Positions 1 to 14,100 of a stretch of 64,000 nt of DNA are shown one piece after another (positions within the stretch are counted from its first letter, which is position 1; each line of letters starts with the position of its first letter). The translations under genes and the position numbers were made by a program. The DNA is taken from positions 682,001 to 746,000 of the forward strand of contig NW_025408678.1 of the NCBI RefSeq assembly GCF_020360975.1. Reading direction: 5' to 3'. The stretch is from Hirsutella rhossiliensis. Its lineage: Eukaryota > Ascomycota > Sordariomycetes > Hypocreales > Ophiocordycipitaceae. The notes under the pieces were generated by a model. It was not told where the DNA came from. It was given only the letters and a program-made list of their open reading frames with translations, and did not search any database.

Positions 1-2061
1 AAACTTAAATATTATAGTAGGTTATAAGTTTAAGCTATTAAGCTATTATCTTTACCTATTAAAGGTTTATTAATACCTTATTAATAAATAAAATAAACCT
101 AAGGAACTTAACTAACTATTAATAAAAGATATACTTCGATAGTTTTATATAGAGCTTTATAGCCCTTAGCTTTTCTATTACTTATCCTAAGTATTTAGTA
201 TATTCTTCTTATATCTTAGAGTATATAAGGATATTATTAAGGTAAACTATATAGATTATATCTATAAGCCCTTTAAGCGCTTAATAAATATAGCTCTAAA
301 ACGTAGTTTAATAGGGATAAGGGTATATACCTAAAGCACGCGTAGCACGTAGCTAAGGATTAGCAGAGTAATTAACTACGTAATTATCTAATTATCGGTC
401 CTATATATAGCTCTAAGGGCCTTAGGCTATAGATATAAGTCTTAGAGATTTCTTTACTCTATACCTCTTTGTCTCTACTAGAGTCGCGTAACTAGCGGCC
501 TTTACTTTAAAGGGGAAAAATAAAAATTTTAAATTAACTATAATTAAGGAAGATACCTAATTAGATAATTAAGGTCTTTATAAAGCCTTTAAGTATACTT
601 TAAAGTAGGTAAGAAAGGGGGGGGGGGCGCTAGGGGTCTTATCCCTTTAACGGGCTAATATCTATAAGGGTGCGATCTTACTTATTAAACTCCTCCTTAG
701 CGACTTTCCGACCTAAGATACTAATAGAAAGGGCGCGATAATAATAGGTAAGGCTCTCTTCCTAAGCACGTAAGTAAGTAAATAAACTATTAACGGAACT
801 TTTCTCCTTTACTATAATCCCTTCCCTTTACGTTATTTATTCCTCCCTTTACCTATAAGCTACTTATTTAGCTCTTTCTTATCTTTGCTCGCGTACTTCC
901 TTCTTTAGATAATTATCTACTACCCCTTATATACGCTCCTAAGTATTCGCGCTTATTATTTCTAAGGGCGTTAGGGAAATAAAGTAGTTAGTATCTTTAC
1001 TAGTCTATAGCTTTAAGTATAGCTATATTAAATAAGCTATAGAGTCTCGTAGACTAGTCGTTATCGCGTTACTAGTAGTCCTACGTAAATATATAGAATT
1101 ATAGTCGTTAATATCCTAGTAGTAGTTCTAATATATTCCTAGGTTTTTAACTCTTTTAACCTAAGAGGGTTTAAAGCCCGGTATAAACCTTATAGGGACT
1201 ATAGCTAGAGAGGCTATTACTATACTTCGTTTCTAAGGAGTAACGGGGCGCGCCGTAGGCGTTACTAGAGTCTTTAGCCTTAGGGTAATTAACCGAGCGC
1301 CTAGTAATTTCGGAGTCCTAGGGCGAGTTAGTAGCCGCGCTATCTGCCTTTCTTCCCTACTAGCTTTTTATCGGGCTATCGGCGGGGGTGCGGTTATAAG
1401 TCTTTCGCTCCTCTATATATTTAAAGGGATCGTTAGTAGCGGGCGAGGAGTAGGCCTAATTAGCTATATATCTAAGGGGGAAAATAAAGGCATCGTTTCT
1501 ATATAAATAAGGGGACTAGTAGGGGCGCTTAGCTCTCTCCTTTATAGATTCTAAGGTAGGGAGCCTATCTTAAGGTTACTTAGGGAAAGGCTACTTAGTT
1601 TAGATAAGGAGCTTAATTTAGTTAACGCTTAAGGTAACGAAGGTCTAGGCTTATTCTCGATCCCCGTTAGCGCGATTAAATAGTTAGGGGTCTTTTTAAG
1701 GAGGAGTCTCGTAAAGAAACCGCGTATAGCTTAAGCGATCGGGTTAGGTTACTCTATAAGGGTAGCTAGCGTAGTTAGCTCTTTTCTCGCTCTCTTTACT
1801 ATATAAGCTAGTTCTACGTCTCTTTAGAGCGGTGGTTTCTATCCGCTAGGCCTATCTTAGAGGTTAACTACCTCTAGGACCTCTTAGAGGTCTTATTTTT
1901 CTTAATCTCCTAGAATAATATAGTTATATCGGTAAATCCGTTTATACCTAGGAATCCTTATAGGAAAGACTCCGCTAAAAGTTATTAAACCCTAATTAGA
2001 TAGTATCCTTTATAGTCGTCTAACCCCGCTATTAAACTACTAGGAAACTCCGCTACCTTAT
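1..2061. repeat. RIP-degraded repeat DNA, family not assigned
   Basis: Nearly devoid of CA and TG dinucleotides, rich in TA, with no open frame on either strand. This is the RIP pattern (C to T in CpA context on both strands). On the - strand around 1,150-1,480 the translation, ignoring stops, is long and Ser/Pro/Lys-rich and looks like former coding sequence, but I could not tie it to gag, RT or integrase. A G homopolymer lies near 618-627. The left edge of the Gypsy element at ~2,062 adjoins this DNA, so it may be a separate transposon that truncated the Gypsy 5' LTR. Confidence 0.7.
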
Positions 2062-2286
2062 ATACTTACTTTTACTTCTTTAGATAGATAGCTCTCTAGC
2101 TTTTAATATAGATCTTTATTATAATTCTATCTTTAATTTTAATTACTTAGTTATAGTCTATAGTCTATAACCTCTAACTTATTACTAATATAATATATAT
2201 ATTATTACTTAGACTACGCCCTATTATATCTACTAATATAAACCTATTAATAGGTTTATCCCTTAGGAATAATACTAGTCGTTATA
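2062..2286 (+). repeat. Truncated 5' LTR of the Gypsy element
   Basis: About 225 bp match the right part of the 3' LTR (10,160-10,384) almost base for base, differing mostly by transitions. Similarity stops abruptly at ~2,062, while the 3' copy continues another ~230 bp to the left. The 5' LTR has therefore lost its U3 side by deletion or by insertion of the neighbouring repeat. The gag-like region begins ~150 bp downstream. Confidence 0.8.
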
Positions 2287-5200
2287 TATTAAAAGCTCCT
2301 ACTTAATATAATACCGCGTTACTCTAAGTAATATTATAACTATTAATATACCTATATATTAAATTAGATTAACTAACTCTAAAGCTACTATATCGCCTTA
2401 GGATATAATACGCGAAATTATTACCCTTTAATATAAGGTATAGTTACTTAGGAATAAAAGAAGTAATAAATAAGTTAAGGACCTTAGAGAAATTATTAAA
2501 CTAAAATAGCTAGGACTATTTAACGGTACTTATAATATACTTCGAAACTTTCTTACCTAACTTAAGGCCTATTATTAGTTTTACCCTACTAAACTCTTAG
2601 ACTTAGTTAAAAAGGTACTTTATATAAGAAATTATTTATTTAAAATAGTACTTACTTAGTTTAGACTTATTATAAGGGACTTTCTTAATAACTAACTAGC
2701 GCGATAAGATAATAAGATAGATAAAGTCTTTATTAGTTTCTAAGGATTTAAAGAAGCTATTATAAAGGTATTTAAAATAACTAATAAAGAATAAGAAGCT
2801 AAATAAAAACTTTAAGAACTTTAATAAAGGATCTTAGTATTAAATTATACTATAAAGTTCTATTAAGTTACCTTAAAGCTTAATTAAGACGATAAACCTC
2901 TTATATTACGATTTTATAATAAGCTTAAAGAAGAAGTTAAGGACGAGCTTTATAAGGAAAATCGACCTAATAACCTCTTAGACTATATTACTATAGTAAT
3001 ATAAATCGACGATAAATAGTATATATAACGCTAAGAAAAGAAATAAAGAAGAGGAAACTAAAACCCTTTTTATAAGAATAACTTTAACTAACGCGCTAAC
3101 TATAAAAAGAAGCGCGAAACTCCTATTACCTATATTTATATAACTAACCTAAGTAAGATAGATCTAGATATAATATAAAAAAGTAAAAGAAAGTATTTTA
3201 ATTATAGGAAACTTAGATATTACTTTAAAGAATATAGATAACCTTATAAGGAGAAGAAAACCTACTAAGTACTAGCCTTAAAAAATAAAAAATACTTAAA
3301 CGCTACTAATAGATAGGAACTAAAGTATAAACTCCTTAGTTAGACTATATACTACGATAATAAATATATAGTATACTTAAGCGATAAGAATAGTACTAGA
3401 TAGTTCTTAAAGCTACTAAGGAAAACCCTTATAATAATATAATAAAGGGATCCTAAAATATAGAAATAAGTTAAATTTATAAAAGTAAAATACCCTTATC
3501 TTAAAGGAGTCTCTTAAGACTAAATTAAGAAGAATAGTAAACGATTTTAAAAAGATATATAAAATAAAAATCGATAATAATAATAAGTAGTCTATAAATA
3601 ATATAATAAAGAAGATATAAATATAGCCCTTATATTTATAAAACTTAAATAATAACTTAAAGAGGAATAATAAAGTATTAACGATATAAGCTTTAAAGAA
3701 TAAGAAATACTTAGAGAAATAAAAGATAAGAATAAACTTATACTACTACCCTTACTATTAAGGGAAAATACTATAATTAGAGAATACGCTTTATACTTTA
3801 AAGAATTTAAAGAAATACTTAAAATTAAAACTTAATAAATACCTTAAATTCTTCTAGAAAACTAATAAGCTAAATTAATTTAATATTAACTAGTACTATA
3901 TAAAGGAGACTATATTATAGCTATCGCTATAGTTAATACCTTTATAGCTTTATAATAAGAATAGTAACTATAAGGAGAATTTAAAGATAATTTATAAATA
4001 CTACTTACTTATAAGTACTATAAGTATATTTTATAAATATTATACGTTTACCTAGATTATATAATATACTTTTAGATAAAGGTATAATATAATGCTTTCT
4101 TAGATAGGTTTAAGGGATAAGTATTTTTAAAACCCTACCTAAGTATAGAACTAAACTACTAGAAAATCGATTAATATTACCTAAACGACTAAGTTATATT
4201 ATTAGAACCTAATTATAGTATACTATTTAAATACCGCGATAATTACGGTTTATTAATAAGATATCTTTCGGAGATATATAAAATCTATAAATAAGCTAAA
4301 ATAAAGAAATAGTATAACGCTACTTACTTTAAGGTATTTAAACCCTTAATCTTTTAAAGACTTATATAATAAGTTAAATATAACGAAAAAGATTATAACG
4401 AATATATATACCTAAACTATAAAGTTTATAAATATAAAAAAGTATAAGTATAGTATAAACGATATAATAGTATACTAAAAGATTATTAGTAATATATATA
4501 AAGGCTATAAGCTATATTTAACTAAGGAAGAATTAATAAGGAAATATTATATAAAAAATAGAAAGACGCTAAATAAAAACTTAACCTTTAGTATAAAAAT
4601 AAATAAAATTATAAAGTATAGTATATAATTAACTATAAAGTAGTATAATATAAATAATATAGCGTTAAGAAATAAGAAATCTTTAATTAGCTATAAGATA
4701 TTAGTCTTTTAAGCCTTAATATAATACTATACTACGAAAATATAAAGAAACGATATTAATAATAAATTAAAGAAGAATACTTAAATAAAATAAATAAGGA
4801 CTAAGTAAAAAATAAGGTATATTATTTATAAAAAAGCTATAGACTAGTATAATATAATAAGATCTAAGGACCCTATATATAGTAACGGTAAGTTATAGTA
4901 ACTAAATAGTATTAGATATTTAAATTATAGGATATTATATATATATACTTTTAAACTATAGCGCGATAAGTAATTATATTTTACTTAGAGTTATTAATCG
5001 TTATTAACTTATATAAAGATATAAGAAAGATTTATATAAACTTATAAATATTAAAGGAAAGGCCTTTAACTATAATAACGGAATTATTAATATAGATATT
5101 AATTACCTTAATATTAATATCTAGGGCTATAATAAATAAGTTAACTTCGATATTATAGATATTAAAGAATATAACCTTATATTAAGACTTATATAGCTAT

Positions 5201-6519
5201 AAGAGAGTAACCTACTAATTAACTAGAAAACTAGCTAGCTATATTAAAATAAAGATATAAGTTTCTAAGACTAGTAGATTTAAAAGAAAGTAAAATTTTA
5301 CTATAATTTAGCTATTAAATAAGATAAAAGGAATAACTATTTAAGTAAATTATTATAGGCTTTAGTAATATAAACGAAAATAGTAACTAAACTAATAAAT
5401 ATAATAGAATCGACTAATAAGACCTATATACTAATTAATATAGCTATATAACCTAGTATCTAATATAAATAAAATAAAGGATATAATATAAAGATCTAAG
5501 GAGTTATTACTACTTTAAGGGAAGACCTTAAATAAATTAATAAAGAGCTTAAGTTAAGAGAAACTAGCTCTTAAAAGAAATAATAAAGCCTATAAAATAG
5601 AATAAAGAATATCCCTTAAGAATACTAGAAATATAATAAACTCTTTAAGGAAGAACTTAAGATAGGGTTAGTTAAATATAGCTAATAAGACTATAAAATT
5701 TATCTTAAGGATAGAATAACGCTAATATTCTATAAGATCTATAACCTAAATAAAAAGTAACTATAAACGCTATATAACTACCTTAACGAGAATCTATAAA
5801 AGGGATATATATAAACGTTAATATTTAAAGTAAGCTATTTAGTTATATTTATTTTAAAGAAAAATAGTAAGCTATAATTAGTTATTAACTATAAACGCTT
5901 AAATAATATTATAATAAAAGACCGAATACTCTTACCGCTTATATTAGAACTATAAGATCGACTATATAGTAAAAAATTATTTATAGCCCTTAACCTTAAA
6001 GGCGCTTATAACTTAATATTTATAAAAAAGGGATATAAATAAATTATAGCCTTTAAAACGAAATTCAGACTATTTAAATATCTAGTAATACTATTTAAAC
6101 TTATAAATATACTAGCTACCTTTTAATAGATAATTAATAATATCCTATATAATACTTAGATATCTTTATAGTAGTATACCTAGATAATATCTTAATCTTC
6201 TTAGATACCTTAAAAGACTATAAAGAATAAGTCTATAAGGTACTCTATATACTTTAGAATATAAAGTTACTAGTTAAACTAAAGAAAAGTAAGTTTTATA
6301 TATAGGAAGTAGACTTCCTTAAATATACGATCTTATTAAGAGAGATATAAATATAATAAGATAAGATTAACTTAGTTAAATAATAGCTAACGCTAAAGAA
6401 CGTTAAGGATATATAAGGTTTCCTAGGATTTATATATTACTACTAACGATTTATTAAAGATTTTAGAGAGATTATAATACTATTATATAACTTAATAAAT
6501 ATAAGAAGGTATAAGTAAT

Positions 6520-7205
6520 AAGCGTAGAATCGGGTAATCGATAATATAAGCGAAAAGACCGGTCGAAGGAGTATAGGGTAGGATTTCGTCCGGAATTTAT
6601 AACGAGCATATAAGGGGCTAAATAATATATTAAAAGAATAGCGTTATAAAGGATACTTATAAACTTACTTATTCTATCTACTACTCCTAGGGAAATCCTT
6701 CGTGTTTTATAGACTATTGCTCGCCTACTAGTAGACTAATTAGTTAGCCTTCTAGTATATTCTATAGTACTTAAAAAGCTCTATCTATAGTATATCTTCC
6801 TAACTTAGTAGGTGGTCTAATTATAGCGTGATGGTTAACGTAAGACTATGGGTTCTAGTATAAGTAGTGGATTTAACTAGAATGTTCTATGCCCTACCTA
6901 TTCTCGTATCGCGGATATCTTCGGAACCGCTAGGCCAAAATAGGCAATAGGGTATCCGTTCTGCTCGTAATTGACTTATGCATTTTATGCATATTTTTGT
7001 TTGTAAGGATAGGCTTATCCTGACCCGCTTTTCCTAGAGGAAGGTATAGATATCTAGTAGAGGTCTTTATCTTTAAGGGTTATTCCCTTAGACTATATTA
7101 TAGAGCCTCTTTTTACTAGCTTATTCTATAAAGCCTCCCTATGCCTATTATTTCTTTATAATAGTAAAATAGGAATATAAGGGTATATTCTTATAATAAA
7201 AAAGG
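6520..7205. mobile_element. Less-mutated ~0.7-kb insertion inside the Gypsy pol gene
   Basis: The Gypsy frame stops after the RT thumb (YYRRFIKDF-like, ~6,440-6,470) and resumes with the RNase H lead-in at ~7,215. The intervening DNA is unrelated to pol. Its centre (~6,690-7,040) keeps many CA and TG dinucleotides, including several ATG and TGCA sequences, unlike the DNA around it. It is probably a later insertion such as a solo LTR or small non-autonomous element. I found no clear terminal repeats or target-site duplication, so the ends are approximate. Confidence 0.55.
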
Positions 7206-9931
7206 AAAAAGAATTTATTAGGATTATAAAGCTAATAAAGCTTTCGATTATATTAAAACTATAATTATATAAGAACTAGTTTTAACTACCTTTAATCTAA
7301 AACGATAAATCGAACTTAAAACTAATATATTAGACTTTACTTAAAGAGTATAAATCGGATAAAAAGATAATAAAGGAAGACTACGACTAATTATATTTTA
7401 CTTAAAAAAGCTATATAGCGTAGAACTTAATTACCCTATTTATAATTAAGAATTCCTTATAATTATTTAAGCTTTTAAGGAATTTTAATACTACCTTCTT
7501 AAAAGTAAATATAAAGTTAAGGTCTATATAGATTATAAGAATATATTATATTTTATAATAACGTAATAGTTAAACGGACGATAGATTTAATAGGCCGAAT
7601 ATTTATTATAATTTAACTATAAAATAATCTATAAAAAAGGAATAGAAAATAGTCGAGCTAATACCCTTAGTCGACGAAATAACTACGATATAAGAGTACT
7701 TATAGTAAAAGGATAGCTCTTAGAAATTAATAAAAATAAGAACTATTAGTAACGATAGCTAAATATAATATTTAAAGTATAACCTAACGACTTAATATAC
7801 TAAATAATCCTAAAATAGATAAAAGAATATAAAGTATTAAATAGATATAATATAGAATATTTAAAAGTTTTAATATATAAAAATAAAATCTAGATACTAT
7901 TAAAATTAAGAGATAAAGTTATATAAGATATATATAAATATCTAATATATAGATACTAAGGAATCTAAAGAATAATAAAATATATTAAACGATAATATAA
8001 CTTCTTATAGCTTAAGGAAGTAGTATAATAAGTTATTAAAGAATATAAACTTTATATATAAAGTAAAGCTAAATAATATAAACTATATAAAGAATTATAA
8101 CCGTTACCAGTACTAAAGAAACTATAGGATTTAATAGCTTTTAATTATATTATAAAGCTACTACTATTAAAAGAACCTATAACTAACGTTAAGTATAATA
8201 GTATATTTATTATTACTAATAAACTAATAAAGTATAGGTACTTCTTACTATATAAAGAAGTAAGTAATATAAAAGAGCTAGTATATATATTCCTATAAAC
8301 TATTATTAGTAATTATAAACTACTAAATAAGATTATCTTTAATAAAAAAAGTACGTTTATAGCTAAGTTTTAATAAGCTCTTATAATATAATTAGGAACG
8401 AAATATAAGCTTAGTATAGCTTATTACCTATAAATAAATAGATAAATAGAATAACTTAACTAAACGCTTAAATAATATTTATAATACTATATTAGCTATA
8501 AATAAAACGATTAAGTTAAATAGCTATTAATAGTATAACTAGCTTATAATAGCTTAGTTATAGAAATAACTAAGCTCTTACTAGTATATACTAATTATAG
8601 ATATAACCTAGAAGTATTTAAGGTTACTTAATAAGGACTATAAGTAAAATAAGCGATACTATAAGTAAATTAGCTATAAAAATTATATAAATAAATATAA
8701 TAAGAACTTTAATTTATTAAGGAACGAATATCTACTTACTATAATTAGAAAAGAGTATAAGGACTAATCTTTTAAGAAGGAGATATAGTCTACCTTATAT
8801 AACGAAATATTAAAATAAAATAACTAAGTAATAAATTAGATTTTAAGAAACTTAGACCGTTTAAAGTTAAGAAAACTATTTTAAAAGTTAACTATAAACT
8901 TTCGCTATTAATAATAATACGGATATACCTAATATTTTATATCTTATTATTAAAACTAGTACTATAAAACGCTAAACTATAGGAAAAAATCGAAGTTAAT
9001 AATAATTAAGAATATAAAGTAAAATAAATACTAGATATAAGAAAATAAGGTTAATAATAAGAATACCTTATTAAGTAGAAGGGATATAGACTAGAAGAAA
9101 ATACTTAGGAACTACTTAAGCACTTAACCTACTATAGCTCTTTACTTCGATAATATTACTAAAAGATTTAAGAGGGATTAAAAGACTAAGATCTATAAAC
9201 TCCTCGCTAATACTAAATAAGGACTAATTCGCTTTATTAAGAACGCCTAATAATTATAAGTTATTTACTACCTAATATTTATATATATCGAGCGTAAGTA
9301 AAACGCTATCCTCGGTATCTACTTCTTAGATACTATAATAAAATAACTTAGAACTCTTTTCCTTTATATAATTCTAAATCTTTTAGATATAAGCTAAATA
9401 ATTAATAGCGATAGATATTTATAACTAAAGATTTATAAGCTATACTTAAAGCTCTAATAAGGCTTCCCTAGCTTCCTTCTCTTTAGAATATAGCCTATAC
9501 TACTCCGCTAATAATTTAGTTACTAAAAGAAATATATTAGCTACTATATATAGAAAGAATTAAAAGATACCTATAAGAAGAGGCTATTAAAATACTATTA
9601 TAATAAGGACGACTATTAGTAATATAATTACTATAGCGTAAAGAATTTTCGGCTATTTAATAATTCGTTTTCTTTACCTTAAAGTATTAAGTATATAGTA
9701 TATTAATAGGATCTCTACTTAAGTTAATATATTTAGTAAGAGTAGCGCGCTTAGAGGCTTTTTAGGAACGATTTTTTAGTATATAATTAAATATACTATT
9801 AATAGTATATCTTAAAAGGATAAAGAAATAAAGAATAATATACTTACGTATAATATAATAAGGGTATATTTATATATAGCGGCTAAGGTAGCTATAGTAG
9901 GTCTTATAAATAAGACTAAAAGGAAGGGAGA

Positions 9932-10384
9932 TATTATATTACGACTATAGCTACTAAGCCGCTAACGGTCGACCGCGTTAAGTATATAATACGGTCTAAT
10001 AGATAAATAGTTAGTATAACTATCTAATAAATATAGGATTAAGGGGATTATAAAGATCTAAGTAATCTAGGATTAATAAGATTACTATACTCTATACGAT
10101 TAAACGTTAGGGATTATAGCTAGGCCTATAATCTAAGGATAGTCTCTATAAGTATATATAGCTACCTACTTTTACTCCTTTAAATAGATAGCTTAATAGC
10201 TTTTAATATAGATCTTTATTATAATTCTATTTTTAATTTTAATTACTTAGTTATAGTCTATAGTCTATAACCTCTAACTTATTACTAACGTAATATACTT
10301 ATTATTACTTAGACTACGCCTTATTATATCTACTAATATAAACCCCTTAATAGGTTTATCCCTTAAGAATAATACCGGTTATTA
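9932..10384 (+). repeat. 3' LTR of the Gypsy element
   Basis: It begins just after a purine-rich tract (AAAAGGAAGGGAGA, ~9,918-9,931) that suits a polypurine primer, with TATTATATTACG as the likely RIP product of a TG start. It ends near 10,384 with TTATTATA. Its right half is duplicated at 2,062-2,286. The left boundary is inferred from the polypurine tract because the 5' copy lacks that part. Confidence 0.65.
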
Positions 10385-10675
10385 TAATCGCCCTTAGATC
10401 TCTTTTAGTCTTTAATTTCTTAGACTTCCTATTTACCTTTATCGTCCTTTAAGTTTAGTATTAATAGGGTTTTACTATCTTTATAAGTACCTTTTTACTC
10501 CTTTTATAGCTCTAAGAGACTAATATAAAAAACGTTATAAAGGCGTAAGTACTTCTTAGGGAGTATAAGATAATATACTTACTTTTTAATAGCTTATAGG
10601 ACCTAAAACGGTCTAATATACTTAAGTAAGAGTTTTCTTTTTTTATCTTTAAAGCGTAAGTTCTTTATCGATAGT
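10385..10675 (-). mobile_element. 3' fragment of a second Gypsy polyprotein
   Basis: On the - strand the translation recovers the end of a Gypsy polyprotein: the post-integrase segment (KYIRPF, then YYLILPKKY, then HISLLE-like) followed by an acidic EWEVEEI-like start of a chromodomain. Stops and Ala/Val to Ile-type changes fit RIP. The fragment lies between the 3' LTR of the + strand Gypsy element and the left LTR of the Copia element. It is most simply an older copy into which the Copia element inserted. I did not find its other half beyond 17,527. Confidence 0.6.
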
Positions 10676-11167
10676 TCTTATATAAAGAGATATAAGAAGT
10701 ATATATAAAATATATAAAGGTAAAATTAAAAGTAAGGGGTTAGATAGGTAGAGTAAAGAGATTTAATTTTTATAGGAGTAGTAATAAAGGTAAGGGAGTA
10801 GTTATTATATTACCTTAATTATCCTTCTTTCCTTTATCTAACGCTTATTTTTATACTTATCTAGCATCTTAATTAATAAAGAAGATCCTACTTAAAGAAG
10901 CTACTAATATCCTTTTAACTACTAAGCTTTTTACTAGTTTTTCCCCTCTTTTCTAGCCGTTACCGGTATATCTATCTTATCTTTTACTACCTCTATAAGA
11001 AGCTATTACTACTTCTACTTCCCCTTATACCCCTACCCTCCTTTCTATACTTATTTTTAGCTCCTTCTTCCTTCTTCTATACTAAGTGTTTTTAGCTTCC
11101 TTAGTCCCTTATACTAAGAGATATCTCTAAGAACTATAAAATTAAGCTACGCTTCGCGATATACCCC
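10676..11167 (-). repeat. Copia LTR copy A (left, 3' LTR of the - strand element)
   Basis: Matches 17,040-17,527 in the same orientation and 16,370-16,853 in reverse orientation. It ends at the motif GCTTCGCGATA. Of the three copies it has lost the most CA/TG: where the inverted copy has CACCGGGTG this one has TACTAAGTG. That is the change expected from RIP on both strands. Confidence 0.8.
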
Positions 11168-14100
11168 CTTAGCTATAGCCTACCCCTTAAGGGTATAGCT
11201 AATATAGCTTCGGGCTAGTAAGCGTATAGAAGAGGTTCTTAGCTCTATACTTCTCCCTTTACTTAAGGAAAGTAAGGGCCCTTTTAGGTCCCTAGGCTCT
11301 TTTAAACCTACTTAAGGAATAGGGGCCTAAAGAAGGGAAAGTCCTATAAGAAAGGGGGCCTTCTTAGAAGGGAAAAACCTAATTAAATAGGGGGCCTTTT
11401 AAAGAGAAAAACCTCTTCCTTTTCTTCGGCTATAGACGTTACCTTCTTATATAGGCTATTAGCTCCTCTTATAGACTCTTAAAGCGGGCCTTTAAGGATA
11501 GCTCTTCTCGAACGTTTTCTAGCTTAATTTACTATAAAAAGATAGCTAGCTTCTACTTTAGTAAGGGCTTTATAAGACCGTCGGCTTTTATCGATACTAT
11601 TAGAACCTAACGGACGGAAATAAGTCCCCTTTAGACCTCTTAACGTAATTAATACTAATAGATATCGATATACTATAGCTAGGTTAATAGCTTACTATTT
11701 TCCTTTATAAGAATTCGTATAGTCTATATATTATTATATTTTATAGCTAACGGGGACGGAATTTATAGTTATAAAGATATAAGTAGCCGGCTAAGGAAAA
11801 TCGCTTCTTTTAATGCTTTTAAAAGAGCTAGTAGCTTTGCCTTTATACTTAAAGTTATAACGGTAGCTTACTTTAAAGCTCTTAATATAATAGTTCCTCT
11901 AAAAAGGGATATAATATACCCTTATAAGCTCTTTCTATCTAAGGAATTATTTATAAAGGACGAATCGCTTAAATAAAAGAAGATTTCGGTAGCTAATTTC
12001 TTCCTTTCCTACCCTCCTAGGTAGAGACTATATAATCTCGTTAAATAGAGATAAAGGATAGCTTTATCTACTACTTCTTAATACTTAGGGCTAGGATTCT
12101 AGTTATACCTAGCTAGCTAGGAGACTATAAAAGAGATATTTAGTTTAGTAGAAATAGCTAAAAAAAAAGCAAGGAGCCTACCTTCTATTAATATTAGTAT
12201 TTCTCTTACTCCCTAGTATAAAAGGACAGATTAAGTAAAAGCTCTTTATTTAATATAGGTATAGAGGGAAGCTTCTTATTAAGGGAATTAAGGAGGAATT
12301 TATAAGCGACCTTATCGATATAGGCGTCCTAGGTAAGCTAGATAGTCTATTAGGACCTATTCTAAAGGATTTATATCCCTAGGAACTACTTTAGCTCCCT
12401 TAGCTTAGTTATCTTATACCTTTATTATAGGCCTTATATAGCCTCCCTTATAGTAGCTTCTTTCTCTTTTAGGTAGGCCTAGATAATATTATTAATATAG
12501 AAGAAGACTATAATTTTACCCTTTTATATTATATACGGTTCCTAAGGGACTTTCTTAAAGCCTAGGGCTTTAAGGGAACCTATTAAATGCTATTGCTAAA
12601 GAAGGGGTAATCTTTATAGTCCGTATAGAGCTTTCTTAAGCTATAGAATCTTTCCTAGTTATTAAAAGCCTAGTAGAAAGCGTATATAAATAACTTCTTC
12701 TTCTTCCTTAAGTAGGTAGTTAATAAAGGCATTAACTATATCTATCTATTCGAGCTTAAGGTCGAATTCTACTACTATAGCTATAAGGGTCTAAAAAGAC
12801 ATCCCTACTAAGGTAGTTGCCTTAGTAGGTAGATCCCCTTTTTCCTATTAATTCTTATAAATAACTAGCTAGGCTTTATACTTTTAAAGGAAGCTATATT
12901 TATTAGTCTTATAGATAAAGACCTATTTTCCTCTTACTTTTTCCTTAAGGACCTCTTTAAAAGACCCTATCTCTTTATATAAGGCTAGGTAGTCTTTCTA
13001 GGCCTAGAAAAACTAGTCTTTAAAGGGGTGTCTTTCTAGCTGCTTTTAGTTTACTAGTAGGTCCGGGAGGTCTCTTTTATATACCTTCCTTACTAATAGT
13101 AGCTTAAAAAGCCGGCCTGCTATAAACGCTCCGTAGGAACCGTCTTCTATTAACGTTAGATAAAAGTCGGAAAAACGATCGAAATAAAAGAGAGGTTAGT
13201 CTTCTTTCGTAAATATATCGGGCCCTATACCTTCCTTCGCTTCTTAAAGTAGGGATAAAAAGGCAGCCGGGTAATCCTTTAAGAGAGGTGCCTTTCCTAC
13301 CCCCTTAAGGGTCGAGATAAGAAGACTAATAAAGAAAGCTACTTCTAGATCTTCTTTTTATATAAGAGAAGGCATAGGGAGGTAGGCGTATTCTAGCTCT
13401 ACCGCTTTCCTATAGTCTCCTTCTTTATTTAGATTATTTAATCTAGTAGCTTCCTCTTCTTTAAAGTCGGCGTTATCCTCGACTACTTTAACGTCGGTTT
13501 CTTCTTCTATTTCCTTATCTAGGACCTCTTCTTAAGACTATTAGGAAGGGGGGGTTTAAATCTTTTAAATTAGCTAACGTTATAAGAGTAAGAGGGGCTA
13601 TTAATCCCTCTTTCTATCGAAGAAGCTAGATTCGTTAAAAATTATATCCTTAGTTAAAATAACCTTTTATAGAAGAGGAATCTAGATCTAGAAGATATTT
13701 ATAGAATTATAACTAACGAGATAACTAATAAAGGCTCTAGGATTAAGCTTTCTTTTCTTTTTCCTTTTTAGCTATATATCGGTAGTTATTATATATACCT
13801 TATAGCTATAGGTATAAAGGTAGGCTAGCGAGGCCCTCTTCTTCGTAAAGAGCTTAAGGGGAGATTTCTAGTCTATTCCTTAGGTCTTAAAAAGGGTCTC
13901 TAGGTCCTTATAGTCCCTTAGTCCCCTAGGGTCCCTTAGGGTCCGGTTCTAAAGGTAATAGGCAGTCTTAATAACTTCCCTTTAAAGGTCGTAGGGAAGC
14001 TTTATAGTAAGTCTTATTATACGGGCCCTTTCTATTATAGCACCCCTTAATCTTTCTACCCCTCCGTTCTAGGCCTAGGTATTCGGTGCTAATAGTAGGG

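Larger units (their letters stand above)
2062..10384 (+). mobile_element. Degenerate chromodomain Ty3/Gypsy LTR retrotransposon
   Basis: Reading through RIP stops on the + strand recovers the full Gypsy order. There is a gag-like region at ~2,440-3,060 and a zinc knuckle at ~3,180-3,240 whose Cys codons now read Tyr. A reverse transcriptase lies at ~5,850-6,480, with a GAYNLI-like block near 6,000 and the catalytic YLDD now reading YLDN near 6,180. RNase H lies at ~7,215-7,690. Integrase spans ~7,950-8,600, with its zinc-binding region and a core reading KYNSIFIITNKLTKYRYF near 8,190. A chromodomain-like tail lies at ~9,010-9,150 (EYLIK*KGY). Direct repeats at 2,062-2,286 and ~9,932-10,384 are the LTRs. 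A ~0.7-kb insertion splits RT from RNase H. There are stops in every domain and almost no ATG remains, so the element is dead. Family placement is from motif order; the protease was not located with confidence. Confidence 0.9.
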
